From Merluccius polli (taxonomy: Eukaryota > Chordata > Actinopteri > Gadiformes > Merlucciidae): 64,000 nt of DNA. Made by a program: the position numbers and the translations under genes. Position 1 is the stretch's first letter, and every line of letters starts with the position of its first letter. The stretch lies in NCBI GenBank assembly GCA_030340625.1, contig JAOPHQ010000577.1, forward strand, positions 1 through 64,000, written 5' to 3'. This document shows, in pieces, positions 32,815-46,079 of the stretch. A model generated the notes under the pieces. The model was not told where the DNA came from, ran no database searches, and saw only the letters and a program-made list of their open reading frames with translations.

Positions 32815-33850
32815 ACTCTCTGTATCTCTCTCTCTCTGACTTTGCAGATCTCCTGAAGATTACCGTTCTGTTCCCAGCACCTCATTTCTCCACATCAAGC
32901 CACCTAAGGGATTTATCACACTGACTACCTCTGTGCACACAATGTGCATCCACATATACATACAAACCTGCAATAATGATACAATAGCTCTCTAGGAACA
33001 GGAATATATATATACCCTTAACCTATGTGGGAGTGGGTCTGCATATTTGGAATACATTTGGATGCAGTTATGTTACACAGTCTATATTTAGATCAGTATA
33101 CATAGGGATGGCAAAAATGGTTGGCCGTTGAAGATTCTTCACGTGTTAGAATCACGTTTCTTCAGTGGTGATAGCTTCACTATCTAGCTAACTGCTTCTC
33201 TTTAAGTTAATGAAGGTCATAAATGTGTCCTTGGCAACACATCTTCCCCTGGTCTCTCTCGCGCTCTCTATGTTTCTCTGTGTCTCTTTCTTGCCCTCAT
33301 TCATTTTCTTCCTCTACCTCCTACTCTACGGGTCCATCTGTGGAGCTGTGGAGTTGTGGCCTTAATTAGGTGAGTGCAACAGGGGTTGCCATGATTGGCC
33401 AGGGGCTGCGGACAATGAGATCGGAAGACATGGGAGGGCAGTAACTGGTTGATAGTGGGGCAAGCCCCAAAGTGCCTGACCGTGGCCAATTTTGATATCA
33501 AACAGAGAGAGAGTGTGCTACCTGCTACTAGGACAACTGTGGACAACTAGGCCAAAGTATTTTCATATTAATTATCAAGAATGTTTAACAATGGACAATT
33601 TTTCATTGAAAAGTACTGTTTTTTTCCTTTTGCTGTTTCCAAGTTTTAAAATTGAACTGACATTATTGAAATTGGCAGTTAATGCCAACCAACATGTTTA
33701 TTCTGCTTACCCAAGTGTGATTTGGGGACATTTGTCCTTGTTTACAACATTATGTATGGTAATCTACAGTTTACAGTGGGTTTTGTGCTCTAAAATATAG
33801 GATACCACTAGTCAACACTGAAATGCAATTGGATTTGTCTTGGGCATCTT
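32783..33850. other. CT tract and stretch without a gene
   Basis: After the CT tract, gactttgcag at 32847-32856 resembles a strong splice acceptor and is followed by about 45 open codons, but no similarity or donor supports an exon. The remainder is ordinary A/T-rich DNA. Confidence 0.4.
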
Positions 33851-33857
33851 TGTGCCC

Positions 33858-34065
33858 AAGACAAATACAGACACACAAATACAGACACACAAATCTTATC
33901 ACAAACACACAAATGTGAATACAGACACACATATTTTTTTACACACACACAAATGTGAATACAGACAGACAAATCTTATTATGCACACACAAATGTGAAT
34001 ACACACAAATGTGAATACACAAATCTTATTACACACACACAGATTGAGATACGCACACACACATA
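33858..34065. repeat. CA-derived minisatellite
   Basis: About six imperfect units of acacacaaatgtgaatacag, some with caaatcttatt, occur here. It is probably expanded from a CA tract. Confidence 0.85.
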
Positions 34066-35751
34066 ATATTGTCTCAATAATACCCCCACTAGTCCCTTGG
34101 GAAAGTTGCTGTGGTGGAAACACAGTTTATGTCTCTCTGCCTGTATTGTGGATAATCTTTCTCCACAAGTGTTTGTGATGCTATCGTTCCCCTCCTCTTC
34201 TCTGCAGACAGCCAGGTCAGCCATGTTAGCCAGGTTAGCTTTGCTTGATATCAAATCTTTGAAGTCCCTAATTGTAGATATCTCGCCCTAATAACATCCA
34301 GTTACGGGTATAGTTAATTTATTTTAATATGCATGTATCTACAGATTGCCTGGAAAACATTTGTTATCACTTTTACTATGCACACTGGATCACAACGACA
34401 CTAAACAAAACAAAACAAACACAAACCTAAATTGAAGCAAATTACAGATTTGGGTGGCCAGGGCTTGCATTATTTGTCTCCTCTTGGATATGGTACAATT
34501 TCCCCCTTTCTTTACTTTACTTTTCTTCCTGTGAAAGTGTTACATCAATAGACTGTAAAACAAATGTACGTAGTGGCCATGATGTCACCCATTCGTTTAC
34601 ACACACATTTTGATTCGCCTTCTACGGAGCACTGCCGTTGTTTGCCACCAGCACAGAAATTATACATATTTGGCATGTTGAGGGCGGGACTTGAATGGCT
34701 GCCTTGCACTAGTCTATTTCCAAAACAAATTAATATTCAATCCTCAATAACTTTTTCATGAAATATAATTCTCAAATAAGACCTCAGACAATACATATTA
34801 TGAAGATGAACAAGCCACTTTGATCCTAACCAAACAAAACTGATTTATGAGATTGTATTATGAGAATTAAATCACATTTCTTCCTGTTGACTTAAAATGG
34901 TCATAGTCAAGAGTATAGCCAATCAGACTACACTAGTAGTGAGTCATCAGGCAATCAGGTGGGAGTTGGAGAAGGAATGTGATGAGTCAGTTAACATGAA
35001 CACCATTTCTAAATATAAGGAGAAAAAGTAATTACTATGTAACAAGCAATGCAATAACATGACAATATTTCCCTACTACACAAACATAATTACACTGTTT
35101 AGTTACAGTTTGTTCCATAACGTAATAACATATTACATGTTGTTACCTTGCTTATTACATAGTGCTTAATTATGTAATTACACTGTAACAAGGACACTGA
35201 TATGTAAAGTGTTATCCAAAAAACTAATTAGGATCTGAACAAAGGGGTCATTAAAAACCAAGTATGTCTTACAAGACAAATTAACAACAAATTACATTGT
35301 TGGGTGGACATTGAGTTGATTGATGAAAGTATTGCTTGTGCTTTTGGTTGTTTGTTTGTGTTTGGTTTGTGTGTGTAGCCTATGTAATGCATTTCTTTTG
35401 GTGGATTATATGCCTCCACATTGTTTGGACAGATCGACGGCAAAAGAGATGAGATTTTTCAGTGATAGTAAGTTAGATAGGTGAAAACTAGATTGAGAGC
35501 CAGTAGCTTCTAATGCCATGTCATCATGGCAACAGATACACACTCAAATTTAATTAAAATACTTAGACTCTGCCAAAATGACACAGGCTTAACCCCATCC
35601 AAAACGACTTCAGGGAATATGCAAGCTACTTCCCCACTTTTATTTATTCCCAGAAATCGCCTTGTCGTCTTCACTTTTAGCAATGATACATGAGTGTTCT
35701 CCTTTTAACTGAATGAGAACACACACACAGAGGACACATACACACACACAC
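34066..35751. other. Stretch without a gene
   Basis: No motif-bearing frame is found. A segment at about 35040-35215 with alternating gtaattac and ttacatgttgttacc phrases looks like an A/T-rich MITE, but its ends were not resolved. A CA tract runs into the solo LTR at 35751. Confidence 0.4.
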
Positions 35752-36066
35752 TGTGGCAGGGTTGCTCCTGGCCACACGCCACCTAAGTGGCTTTCCTCGG
35801 GGCCCTCCGACACAGGTAGATGTTAGTTGCAAGATGTTTATTGGAGATAAAGGCAGGTGGTATTCGCCGAGCTGACGTTTAAGCTGCCATGACAGTGGCT
35901 CCTCCTCGAGTGTGTGTGTTGATGGCTGGTTTATCCTGGGTGCCATGATTGCTCATGCACCCCAGGTGTGCAGCCCCACCCAGCCAGAGTCCAATCAGTC
36001 TGACTCAGGCCAGTTGAGGCTGTAAACCAGCCATCAACAACACACACTCCACATACACCCTCCACA
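35752..36066 (-). repeat. Solo LTR of the compact LTR family
   Basis: Read on the minus strand it begins tgtggagggtgtatgtggag and ends cctgccaca, matching the LTRs at 18871 and 19865 almost throughout. It lies within a CA tract, so a target duplication cannot be told apart from the repeat. A short deletion near 35860-35890 distinguishes it. Confidence 0.85.
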
Positions 36067-36069
36067 CAC

Positions 36070-38440
36070 ACACACACACACACACACAATGCAGGGGCTA
36101 GGAATGAACGTAACCCAATAATGTTAGATCATTGGATTACATAGACCCCCCCCTCCCCCCTGACACATTTAAAAAACAAAATTACATTCAACCCCAGAGA
36201 CACAAAACAGTGATTATAAAGCAAAAATAAAATATTGCTTGATAATCAATAAGCTTAAAACAATACAGACGCAGCTGGATCTAAATTTACTCCCATCAAC
36301 CAAACTGAAATCAATGTGGCTGGCTCTGCGGCTACAACATCGATTCATCGTTTTCTTGCTTGTTTGATTTATGCTTGTCCGATGGCATTAGAACACTGAT
36401 AGATGTGAGGCATGAGATAATATTCTTTCATGTATTTTGCTGTTGAGCTAATCTGCCTTTACTGTTTAAATACTTATTGGCTTATTTGCATGGTTAGATA
36501 CGATCCTGGCCTTTGATTCGTTGAGGCTTACCAGGAAGTTGCCAAGTTATTTTCATTCTTGAAGATCTGTTGTTCGATATGCCTACATTTAATGAAACGA
36601 AACCATCTTGAAGTATACAGCTGTTGGTAAAATTCCTCAAATCCTATACTTACATATAGGTTCATGTTTTCAGATATAGTACTTTGCAAAAGTTCTCCAC
36701 TTCTACATAAGTATAGCCTGTTCAAGGATGTTTATAAAACGGATAGTTCCGGACCTTGATTCTGATTGGTTTGAAGTCGTTATTCTCTGTGCTCGTGTGA
36801 CTGCATAGCTATTTATTTTTAGTATTAATGCGCTCCCCACGTCGTGCCTAACAATGCCCCCTAGCTGTTTGAAAATCACTGTCAATCCCGACCTCTCATG
36901 GCTTATTGCTTAAGTTAATCACTGACTATATTTAATATCAAACATAAAAACAAAACCATTTACTGGTGGTATTTGTAGGGCAGAACCTATCCTGTATGGT
37001 ATTTGTAGGGCAGAACCTATCCTGTACTTAACATAAAACTAAGCACTTTCCACCCATGCAGCTAACGTGTTTTTACCCAACAGACTTATCTCAGAACCAC
37101 CCCATGGGTGGTTCTTTAGATCACAACCGTGACACATACTGACATACAAACAGTTTAAAGCCATAATTCATAGCAATCGATTTTTTAAGCCCAGTGCCCA
37201 GGGAGCGGGATGTGGGGTGGAGGTAGGGTTTTCGCAGGGGAGCCATTAGTGCTTCAGGTGTGTATCAGGTAGAGGCCTGAGAGGCCAAGGAGAGAAAGAG
37301 GTTTTTTGCAGTATGGAAGGTTTTTCAATGGGGGGGGGGGTAAAAAAAAACACCAGCAGAAAAACAGAAATATAGCCCAGGGACAGATTGGGGCCAAAGG
37401 GTCACGAGTTAGCAAGTAAAAAGAGGTTAGTTTGAAGAGGAGGGAGGAAGAGAGATGGAGAAAGAGAGCATAGGGTAAAGGGGTTACAGTAATGGAAGAA
37501 AGGCGTCCTCCTAGTCTGGGGAGGGTGGGGAGGGAGAGGGGGAGACACCAAGGAAGATGGAAGGAGAGGAGATGTGTGTTCAGTGACAGGAGGGGTTAGC
37601 AGGGGTCAATCTGACAATGTCATCCCTACACATTACTCCCACCTCCCCTCTCCCACAACACCACCATCACCAAACCATGTCAGAAGAATGCTACGGTTCT
37701 CCTATGAGAAAACCGGACCGATAGACTTATAGAAGGGAATGATAGACAGGCCAGCCCTTCATAACCATTATTGGCTGAGTGGATTCAATTAGACACCGGC
37801 CACGTGGACGCACATCATCCATACTAAACAGTCCCTGTCGTTGATTAAAGGGCTGGGGGAACCCCTGTTGTAAGAAGATGGCATGGACATCATGGATAAG
37901 AGAGTTTATTTTAAATTGCTGGCCTGTTGCTCTGACAGATGCTCTCTGTTGTCACTCATCCAGTATAAGAACACACACACACACTGCATAGATTTGGGGT
38001 TTTGCCTGGAGGTTAAACAAGGGCAGAGCCTAGGCAGTGAACACAATTTGCTTTCATAAGCGTTGAAAGGGAGCACTGCAGTTTTATTTTACAGCAGTGG
38101 TGATACTGGTGCTATCCAAATATTGAGATGCCCATCCCCCTCTTTGTTTATGGCGTCTGGTTGGGGTGAGGAATTCAGGCTAGACATCAGAGCTTTCTAC
38201 CCGCATTAAGTGAAATGATAAAAAAAGAAAGAAACAAAAGAAACAGAATATAGGAACACATTTTTTTATTGATTACCCCACTTTAGTCCCATGGTGTGTT
38301 TAGTGCTGGCACACTGCTTTTTACCTCTTTTCAATGTGTTACTTATCGTTGTGTAACTAGGAACCCTGCGAGTGGGGCCATTACACCATGTGTAATTTCC
38401 TTTCTCAACTCTCCAGAGGTTTAGCCTACTAACTATAACC
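36070..38440. other. Stretch without a gene
   Basis: Contains a 33-bp direct duplication (tggtatttgtagggcagaac at 36968 and 36999), a small palindrome (agaaccaccc, then gggtggttct) near 37093, a G run near 37331 and purine-rich DNA at 37430-37560. No coding feature was found. Confidence 0.5.
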
Positions 38441-38675
38441 ACCATCAATCAGCAGCCTCCAAAGATCTCTCTCCCTCTCTCTATTTTTATATATGTATAT
38501 ACCTCCATCTCGCTCTTTCGGCCTCTGCCTTCTTTCTCTTGGTCATTCTCTCTCTTGTTACACTCCCCCTCTCTCTCTGTGCCTCTGCAGTCTGGGAGGA
38601 GAAACCAAAGGACCAGAAGGGTGGGTGGGGCAATAGAGTAATAAAGCAAGAGAGAGGCAGAAAGACAAGGAGCAG

Positions 38676-38757
38676 GGTGAGGGAGGGAGGGAGGGAGGGA
38701 GGGAGGGAGGGGAGGGAGGGAGGGAGGGAGGGAGGGAGGGAGGGAGGGAGGGAGGGA
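38676..38757. repeat. GGGA microsatellite
   Basis: About 20 GGGA units have one interruption. The surrounding 38465-38670 is also CT/GA rich. Confidence 0.95.
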
Positions 38758-38964
38758 TAAAAGGCAGGGAGACTTGGAGGAGTGTGAAACACCAGACGGC
38801 AGACTGACATTAAATTAAATATGAATATTAGAGAGAAGCGTGGGGCAGGAACAGGGGGGGAGGGTAAAAAAAGAGGGGGGCCGCACAAAAAACTATATTA
38901 CAACGTAGATTGAACACAGTATGGCAGGTGCAGGTGGAGGTCAAGGTGACTTACAGTTAAACTG

Positions 38965-39042
38965 AGGATGTCTGGGATGTGACCCAGACCCCCTGGGCTG
39001 GGAGTCCAACACCCTTGCCACGAGACCAAGCTGCCCCCATTA
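38965..39042 (-). repeat. tRNA-like SINE head or tRNA pseudogene
   Basis: On the minus strand the segment starts gggggcagcttggtctcgtg (an A-box-like region), passes ttggactcccagcc in the anticodon-arm position and reaches gggtcacatccca, a weak B-box-like region. The 3' neighbour reads aactgtaagtcacc, similar to the tail shared by fish SINEs and L2. The B box departs from consensus, so a working tRNA gene is unlikely. Confidence 0.45.
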
Positions 39043-39319
39043 CTGCATTACATAAAGATCAAATTTCCACTCTGCAAAAATACATACAAAAAATTCAAAT
39101 GTATCACCTCCAAAACATAACACTTTCTTAACATAACACTTTGGCTGTAGCTCGCTCCACCAGGTCACCTACCCAGCAGCATCTTCATAATGAATGTGAC
39201 AACGGTCTCCATGGCAACGGCAGCGTGGGGTGGAGCCTCATTTATTCATGGTGTGAAATGCAAGGGCACATGAGTCACCCTGCCTGCCCAGGACCCGGGG
39301 GCTAGTAAAAGGTGTCTCT

Positions 39320-39328
39320 CCCCCCCCC

Positions 39329-39384
<56 letters not shown>
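39320..39384. repeat. Poly-C plus CT microsatellite
   Basis: A run of about 20 C is followed by about 22 CT units. Open frames here are artefacts. Confidence 0.95.
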
Positions 39385-39387
<3 letters not shown>

Positions 39388-39657
39388 CAAGTCAATGGAA
39401 CTGTATTGGCACAATGTTTCCATGTGAAACATTGTGCCAAAGCATTTCAAAACAACTGATAACACTTCTTGAAATCAGAAGTGTTTTCAGTTGCCTTGCA
39501 CATGGGCAGTTCTAGAATAAAGGAGCAGAGTCTTCTGTCATATGAAGCAGCTTGCCTGTATGCATCGTCACAGCCATCTGCTATAGGCGCCTTCCTATTG
39601 AGAACATTTCATTCAACTCTAGCTTGGCACCTAATGTAGAATTGGTCTTCTTGAGAT

Positions 39658-39659
<2 letters not shown>

Positions 39660-39699
<40 letters not shown>
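39660..39699. repeat. CA microsatellite
   Basis: About 20 CA units without interruption. Confidence 0.95.
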
Positions 39700-39702
<3 letters not shown>

Positions 39703-40338
39703 TAGTTTAATAAGCTATTAGCATTAGCAGTTTCAGTCACGAGGTAATATAATGTCGCGAGTGAGGAGAGATGGGCGAGGAGAAAGGGAAGTGCACGTTC
39801 TGTTGCATTTGTATTAGCCCTGTAGTCACCATGGAAACGGAAAAACAGTACAGACAGGGTTTCGCCCAGCAAGGACATCTCATCCTCTTGTTTCTTATCT
39901 GTCTCTTTCTATCCGTTACTTTCTCTCTCTTTAACACTGATTCATATTAAAGTAGGCCTATATCATACTCATTGTTGCCATGTTTATTTAAGTAAACATA
40001 TAACTACAACATACCGCCCATTTAACCGCAAAATTACCCTCAAAATGTCAAGGCATTATGACGGACACACAGATGTGTAGCATTTTTGTAGGCCTACATG
40101 GCAACGCCTTGAGGACTCTCAAACTCATTTTTCAGTTACTCTTGTGATTTCAATTTCCACTAAGATCCTCAATAAATGCATCACATTGCTTCAAAGCTCG
40201 TGGTCCTGAATGTCAATGTGGTGTTGTTTGTAATAATGGTTTGACAGTGCCACCTGGTGTTTGAATTTTAATATCGTTTTCTCAAATTCATTGCAGCAAC
40301 TCATTGGGACGACAGGGGGCGCATGCAACATGAATATA

Positions 40339-41395
40339 CAGTTTTTCTCAATTGCTAAAACACTAAAACCCATTGGCTGAACAAAGTTCGCAGTTGCCTG
40401 AACTCATTTAGCTAATTGTGCAGTCTGTTGTCAATACCTTAAACCATTTCTCATGGTAAAACACAATTTGCAGATCTCACTTAGACTTTTCAGCAGAACT
40501 CTAAACACATTCTCATTCTCAAAACACATTCTGCACTCTAATGCACATGTCATCCATACTGGTAAACACAAGTGGCAACAATCAAATAAAAATAGAGAAC
40601 ACAAGTCATTGATTAAACACAACCAATCAAAATTGATTTCACTTGTTTCAAATCAGGTGACACAACCAATATAAGCCAGTTCAGAGAGCAAACAGGTTGT
40701 TGAAGATTGGATGGAGAAAGTCTAAGAATGGATGGAAGAACTGACTGCTCAATAGATTTTGACTGGTTGCAGGTTCATATCAACAAAGAACAAGAATTAC
40801 AGTATCACAAAAACAAAGGACAAGTTTGTGAGATGCAGGGTACAGTACTGTAAAAATAGGGGTACAAGGAGAATGAACCAAAAAAATTGCAAAGCAGAGT
40901 ATAATTTCTGATCAATTTGGAGCTACTATGATAGAACATGTTTTCATTCATCAACTCCGATACACTCTCCCTACCCATTTTAATTTTTTTTATTTTGTTT
41001 TTGTCTGGTGTAAAGCGTCTTTGAGTACTTAGAAAAGCGCTATAAAAAAAACTATTTTATTATCAAAAGACAATGACGGAAATATATGAAATTTGTTTTG
41101 AGATGAAAAATGTACTTCTCCCTGAGAACTATGTTTTGAACAACGTGTTTTGTATTTTTTGGTGTATTGTTTACTGAGTGCTTGATAGTGTATATCATTT
41201 TGATCGCTTTGTTTATGGTTTGAGAGCAGTGTTTGGTTTTGAGCACAGGTAAATCTGTTTTGAGGCGAAAGTTTAATTTTGCACGAGGAGTCAGAGGTTT
41301 TGTAAATAGTGCTTGAAGCTGAGGTTTTGTGTTTAATGTTTTCAGAAAATGGAGCAAGGTTTCAGAAATTGTGTTTTAGCAATTGAGAAAAACTG
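40339..41395. mobile_element. Tc1/mariner-type non-autonomous element
   Basis: The tips cagtttttctcaattgct and their exact reverse complement flank 1057 bp, and TA dinucleotides lie at both borders (40337-40338 and 41396-41397). TA duplications and CAGT-type tips fit the Tc1/mariner superfamily. No transposase frame with DDE residues is seen. The interior includes a LINE-like tail at 41005-41063. Confidence 0.8.
41005..41063 (+). repeat. LINE 3' tail fragment
   Basis: The phrase taaagcgtctttgagta followed by agaaaagcgctata and an A/T-rich end is a very common fish LINE 3' end. Only the tail is present, inside the mariner-type element. Confidence 0.5.
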
Positions 41396-41537
41396 TAATA
41401 CTGTTCTGTTTTACTTGGATTGAAATGTGCATGTTTTGTATCACATATAGCCTACTATAGGATCTTTATCCCTCTAAAAGTAGGTCAGTGGAGGCATAGG
41501 TGCTCACTATAACACTAACTATATATATATATATATA

Positions 41538-41690
<153 letters not shown>

Positions 41691-42354
41691 TGGATAACAG
41701 ATAGAGAGAGGTAAGAAAAAGAGAGGGAGAGGGAGAAAAGGAGCGAGACAGATAGAGCGAGAGAGAGATTTCCAGTGTGACCAATGGGTGGCAGCAGAGA
41801 CTAAATACTGGGCAGCCGTAGTGGCTTCCATTTCAGTGGACGGTAATGAACGGTAATTACCGTAGAGTCGTCAAACCCACCCCATCATCCCCAGCAGCCT
41901 GCACAGATTGTCTATTATCTGGAGATCAATATGGACACAAGATGTGTGTGTGCTCTTGTGTTGGGACGTGCATCCGTGATGATAAGCAATGCAAGCAATA
42001 GAGGCAATTATTACACACACACACACACACACACGCATGCACGCATGCACGCACACATGCACACACACATTTCTCGTGAAGAAATATTTCAGCCTATTAG
42101 AGAGGAAATGATTAAGCGTCCCTAACTGCAGTTCTTTATAATCAACGTCATGGTTTAAACACAGCAGATAACTCCTTTCACAATCACAACCTGCAGCTTT
42201 TTTTCATTAGTCGCTTATTAATTCATCTGTGGCACGTAAGCAATCTATGGAAATTTGAGCCACACAGGTGCATTGGGTTGAACACGTTTAGATGAATTAT
42301 TGGCAGGCAGAAGTGCTAGCTCACCCTACCCCCCCTCCCACCACCCACCACAGG

Positions 42355-42382
42355 CTCACACACACACCCACCCACCCACCCA

Positions 42383-42471
<89 letters not shown>

Positions 42472-42615
42472 ACTTCTCCCTGTGTAGACCACTAGATTAC
42501 ACACAGCTCTCTCAGCCATCCCATAGTCAGCCGTTTGATGTACTGAGTCACTGGCCCTGCTACCAATGTCTCTGGTTTGTGTGTGTGTTTGTGTGTGTGC
42601 ATATGTGTGTGAGAG

Positions 42616-42654
<39 letters not shown>

Positions 42655-42670
42655 ATATGTGCGTGTGTGT
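42355..42670. repeat. CA and GT microsatellite cluster
   Basis: A long CA tract (42388-42466, with CCCA units before it) and a GT-rich cluster (42580-42670) face each other, so the region has inverted-repeat potential. Nothing coding is present. Confidence 0.9.
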
Positions 42671-42810
42671 GTAAGGTGAAGGTGTCGAGGTGAACAGGGT
42701 CCCCTCCATCTCCATATAGGCTCTAGGCTACAGCTGCTCCTGGGAGATTGGCACTTCAAACACACAGATAGTCCCTCAGATGTCCCTCTGAGTGTGTGCA
42801 TGGCATGTGC

Positions 42811-42839
<29 letters not shown>

Positions 42840-42841
<2 letters not shown>

Positions 42842-43370
42842 TGTGAGAGAGATAAGGTCCATGATATAGCACTGTTCTGTAAGGTGTGGAAGTTATTCCA
42901 TCATCTCTGCAGTGTTAAATACAAAGACTGGAGAAGTGTAACCTGCCTTAAGTAACGCTAAACCAGCCTCTAACCAGTCTGCCGTAAGGTCACAAAACTA
43001 AGGCTCTAGCCCGGCAGTGCTGCTAAACAGCTGGGAGTATCAGTCATACAGTTTCATTACAGTAATAAGGAGCATCCCTGCAGTCGTGGTAGGGATTGAC
43101 TGTAGTTTGTGTGTAATGGACTACGGAAGGGAGCATTGCCATTGTGATATTGCACACACCCAAGCAATTCATTTATCCAAAAAAATATACAGATTGTTGC
43201 AAGCAGGATCAGGACATAATGAATATTTGGTTAAACTGTGGATACCTATTGTTATTCCAGGGATTCTGTATTATTTTTTTTATTTTTCATTTGAATTGCC
43301 TATAGCTCAGCCTGACTGCTCAAACGTTTTCAAATTTGTTGACGACATATGTATCCCCGGTAAGCAGGTC
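42840..43370. other. Stretch without a gene
   Basis: A 144-codon plus-strand frame at 43017-43451 shows no known domain and has no sign of splicing. I regard it as chance, with low confidence either way. Confidence 0.35.
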
Positions 43371-43880
43371 TCTAAAAGGTTGTGTGCTACTGCGCCCATA
43401 GGGTGCTACTGCGCCCACAGGCCCGCCACCCCGATCAATGCCAATTTCTGAAACTTGGTATACAGGCCTTCTTTGACATGCTGAACATTTTTGCCTTTGG
43501 ATCATAAGGTCCACCTGGATAATTTTGGAAAAACTTAAAAAATCTTCTTCTCAGAAGCCACAACTCCAAAGCACACCAAAGTTGGTACACAGGCTCTATG
43601 GACATGTCATGGAAATGGCAGTTATGCATAAATCAAATTATTTACATTAGCAAACATTATTCTATCAATCACAAGTCCGCTTCAGAAGGTCCCTGGGCCT
43701 TGAAAATTGGTATGCTTAACAAGTGTACCAAATTTGGTGTCAATAGCTCAAAAGTGTCTTATCTCAGATACATATCTCATCGCCCCCGAGTGACATGCCC
43801 TAGTGAATCGCTGTTAAAGGGTCACTGGGGTCGGTGGTGCGTGTGGGCTGTGAATACCTTTCGAGAATGCTTTTAATTTT
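43370..43880. repeat. Dispersed repeat with 'accaaatttggt' motifs
   Basis: The block carries spaced phrases such as gaaacttggtatacagg, caaagttggtacacagg and accaaatttggtgtcaatag. Similar phrases appear at 53640-53950 and 55830-56230, so these are related dispersed repeats. Confidence 0.55.
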
Positions 43881-44000
43881 CATTATTATTATTATTTTTT
43901 TTTTTAAAATTGTAAATGTTTTAAACATTCTCTTTATTTCTGTTTCCCACATGCAAAGCACCTTGGGTCCTTATGAATGGCACTCTAAACATCGAATGTA

Positions 44001-44004
<4 letters not shown>

Positions 44005-44052
<48 letters not shown>
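44005..44052. repeat. TTA microsatellite
   Basis: About 15 ATT units lie next to a LINE-like end (aagcaccttgggtccttatg). The tail suggests that a LINE or SINE seeded the repeat. Confidence 0.9.
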
Positions 44053-44059
44053 GAGCATG

Positions 44060-45173
44060 CATGCTAAGAATCAAGTTGGCCAGATCAAATTATGCAAAAA
44101 TATTTCTGAGAAATACAAATAGGCTACAATACAGTAAGCCGGCAATAAATAAAAATGGGCCCCTTGAAACTACATTTATTTTAGAGTTCATTCAGAATAT
44201 TTTGTGCTCTTTAGCTCCTGGTGTTGGGAGACATGGTCCACGGTTCAGTTTGCCATCAAGCTGCTGTAGCAGCAACACAATCACTTATAAAATAGATTGC
44301 TCATGTGTCGCTACTTGGAACACAGGACACATTGTCAACCAATAACATCAATTACGCACAAAGGTTTTTATAAGTCATAACAACCTCAGAAAAACCTCAT
44401 TTTGTAACACCACCAACCACACACCACTAACACCACCATTACTTAATTGGCTGTAAAACAGTGTTAGCTTTGTTGCAAAGTTCACAATGTTGTACTGCCA
44501 ATTAAGCAATGTTGGCACAAAGATATGACAACAGAATGGATATATCAACATTGTAACGGGGTCTGTAACCACCTTGTGTGCCAAGTCCACTATCTCTAGA
44601 TTTGATTTGTTTTGGTTTAAATAGGGTACCACAAATGAAATGGATGGAACATCATTAAATACAATAGTACTATTCCCACTATGTTGAACATCTGTACATT
44701 TTTACGTAGAAATAGCTAAACTCATATTTATCAATGAGGCAGGAAGCAAATAGCTTGCTACTTTATTTCCAGACATTTATGAATACATGCATAGTAAAAT
44801 TGCAAGAACGGAAAATACAATAATTAGTGTTGATAATGAACTCATAAATAACCTAAACAAACCAGGATTGCAAATCACAATAATAAAAAAATAACAATAA
44901 TAATATTTTTAAAAATTCCATAAAGAATTCCTTATGGCGAGGTGCTTGCTTTGTTAGTTTGAACTGCCATTAACAGAATCAGGTCCTTTCCTAGCACATC
45001 GTTACATTTTCTTATAAATTACTGGAGCTGCTGGCCCGGAATATAGTGAGTTATCAAGGCTCTGAACTGCATCCATGCAACCATGTAAACCTCTGCAACT
45101 AAATACATAAGCTGACTAAATACAACAAACATACAAGCATACAAACATACATTAACTAGAAAATGGCATCATT
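44060..45173. other. Stretch without a gene
   Basis: A/T-rich DNA shows no motif-bearing frame. If the reading frame at 45174-45365 is a terminal exon, its 3' untranslated region would lie here; an AATAAA on the minus strand occurs at about 44763. Confidence 0.3.
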
Positions 45174-45365
45174 CTATAACCCGTCCTGCCAGTCTCCTGT
45201 CCCTTTCTCTTCTTCTCCTTTTGTTTGTTCTTCTGCTGCTTCTTCCTGCTCTTCATGCTTTTCTTTCTTTTCTGACTTTTCTTGCTTGATAAGCCAGATG
45301 AGAAAGATGAGGAGGATGATGAGGACGATTCTGACAATTCTGACAAATCCAATGAGCAGGAGCTG
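45174..45365 (-). CDS. Possible terminal exon: membrane anchor plus charged tail
   Basis: The minus strand has an open stretch of 63 codons ending at TAG 45174-45176, with no ATG. It starts after ctctag, a possible splice acceptor at 45366. The product is hydrophobic for about 30 residues (LLLIGFVRIVRIVLIILLIF, then LIWLI) and then strongly charged (KQEKSEKKEKHEEQEEAAEE), ending GDWQDGL. This is the layout of a single-pass membrane protein with a short cytoplasmic tail. The arginines in the hydrophobic part are spaced as RIVRIV. The exon may be genuine, a processed piece, or chance in A/G-rich DNA; a TE-like segment starts at 45357. No family is recognised. Confidence 0.3.
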   Translation of the reverse strand, partial: QLLLIGFVRIVRIVLIILLIFLIWLIKQEKSEKKEKHEEQEEAAEEQTKGEEEKGTGDWQDGL

Positions 45366-45920
45366 CTAGAGATTTTGGGCCCTATGAAACAATATAATAT
45401 TGGGCCCCCCCCCCTCCAATAATAGTGTGCTCTGAGGGGCCCCTGTCATTGCTGGGCTCTTGGAATCGTCCTAACTCCCCCCTGCCAATGAGTCAGCGGA
45501 GTCTGGGGTGTACGAGGACGAGTCACTTGATCCGCCATCATCTGTAGTTGAAATATAATATCAATGACACTGAATTGCTCAACCCCCCCCCCCCCCCCCC
45601 CCGCTCAACAGAAATCCTTGCGTTTTTGAGCACCTGCCCCTCATAGGGTCTCTGCACGGCCCTGCTGTAAACATAAGAAAATAGGTTGTTTTTGCTTAAA
45701 GGTATACAGTCACTTTTTCACATAGACAAATAGCAAGTAAGTTACACAACAACTTAAAATCCTATCAACATGTTTTTCAGCACATGACAGTCATTCCACC
45801 AGTCTGAGCATTATGTAAATTGAATTGTGATTGCAGATTAGGCCTATACAACAATTGTCTGCACCTGGTCAGTAACTAGGGTTTGGCAATTTTCAGGTAT
45901 GGTCTGGTATATATTCTGAT
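45366..45920. other. TE-like debris with poly-C runs
   Basis: The phrase gctagagattttgggccc and poly-C runs (45407-45415 and 45585-45602) resemble fish hAT-derived MITEs, and tctctgcacggccctg (45650) may be the opposite tip. No 8-bp duplication was found. Confidence 0.35.
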
Positions 45921-46079
45921 AAAATGTTAAATGTTCTCATTGTGTATATTTATTAATTGTCATCCAATGCACCGAGCGAATCACACACATCCAGTCACCA
46001 GCGCAACTGGCGCAAGACACAGAACCCATTCAGTCAATGGACCTAACCAGAGACTAACCCATAGAATGCACATCTTCCC

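Noticed and set aside
32847..32995. Strong splice-acceptor-like site (gactttgcag) followed by an open stretch
   Set aside because: The pyrimidine tract is CT microsatellite and no donor or conserved peptide is visible.
38965..39042. Functional tRNA gene
   Set aside because: The B box and acceptor pairing depart from consensus, so a SINE head or pseudogene is more likely.
43017..43451. Plus-strand 144-codon frame
   Set aside because: No domain, no codon periodicity noticed and partial overlap with a dispersed repeat.
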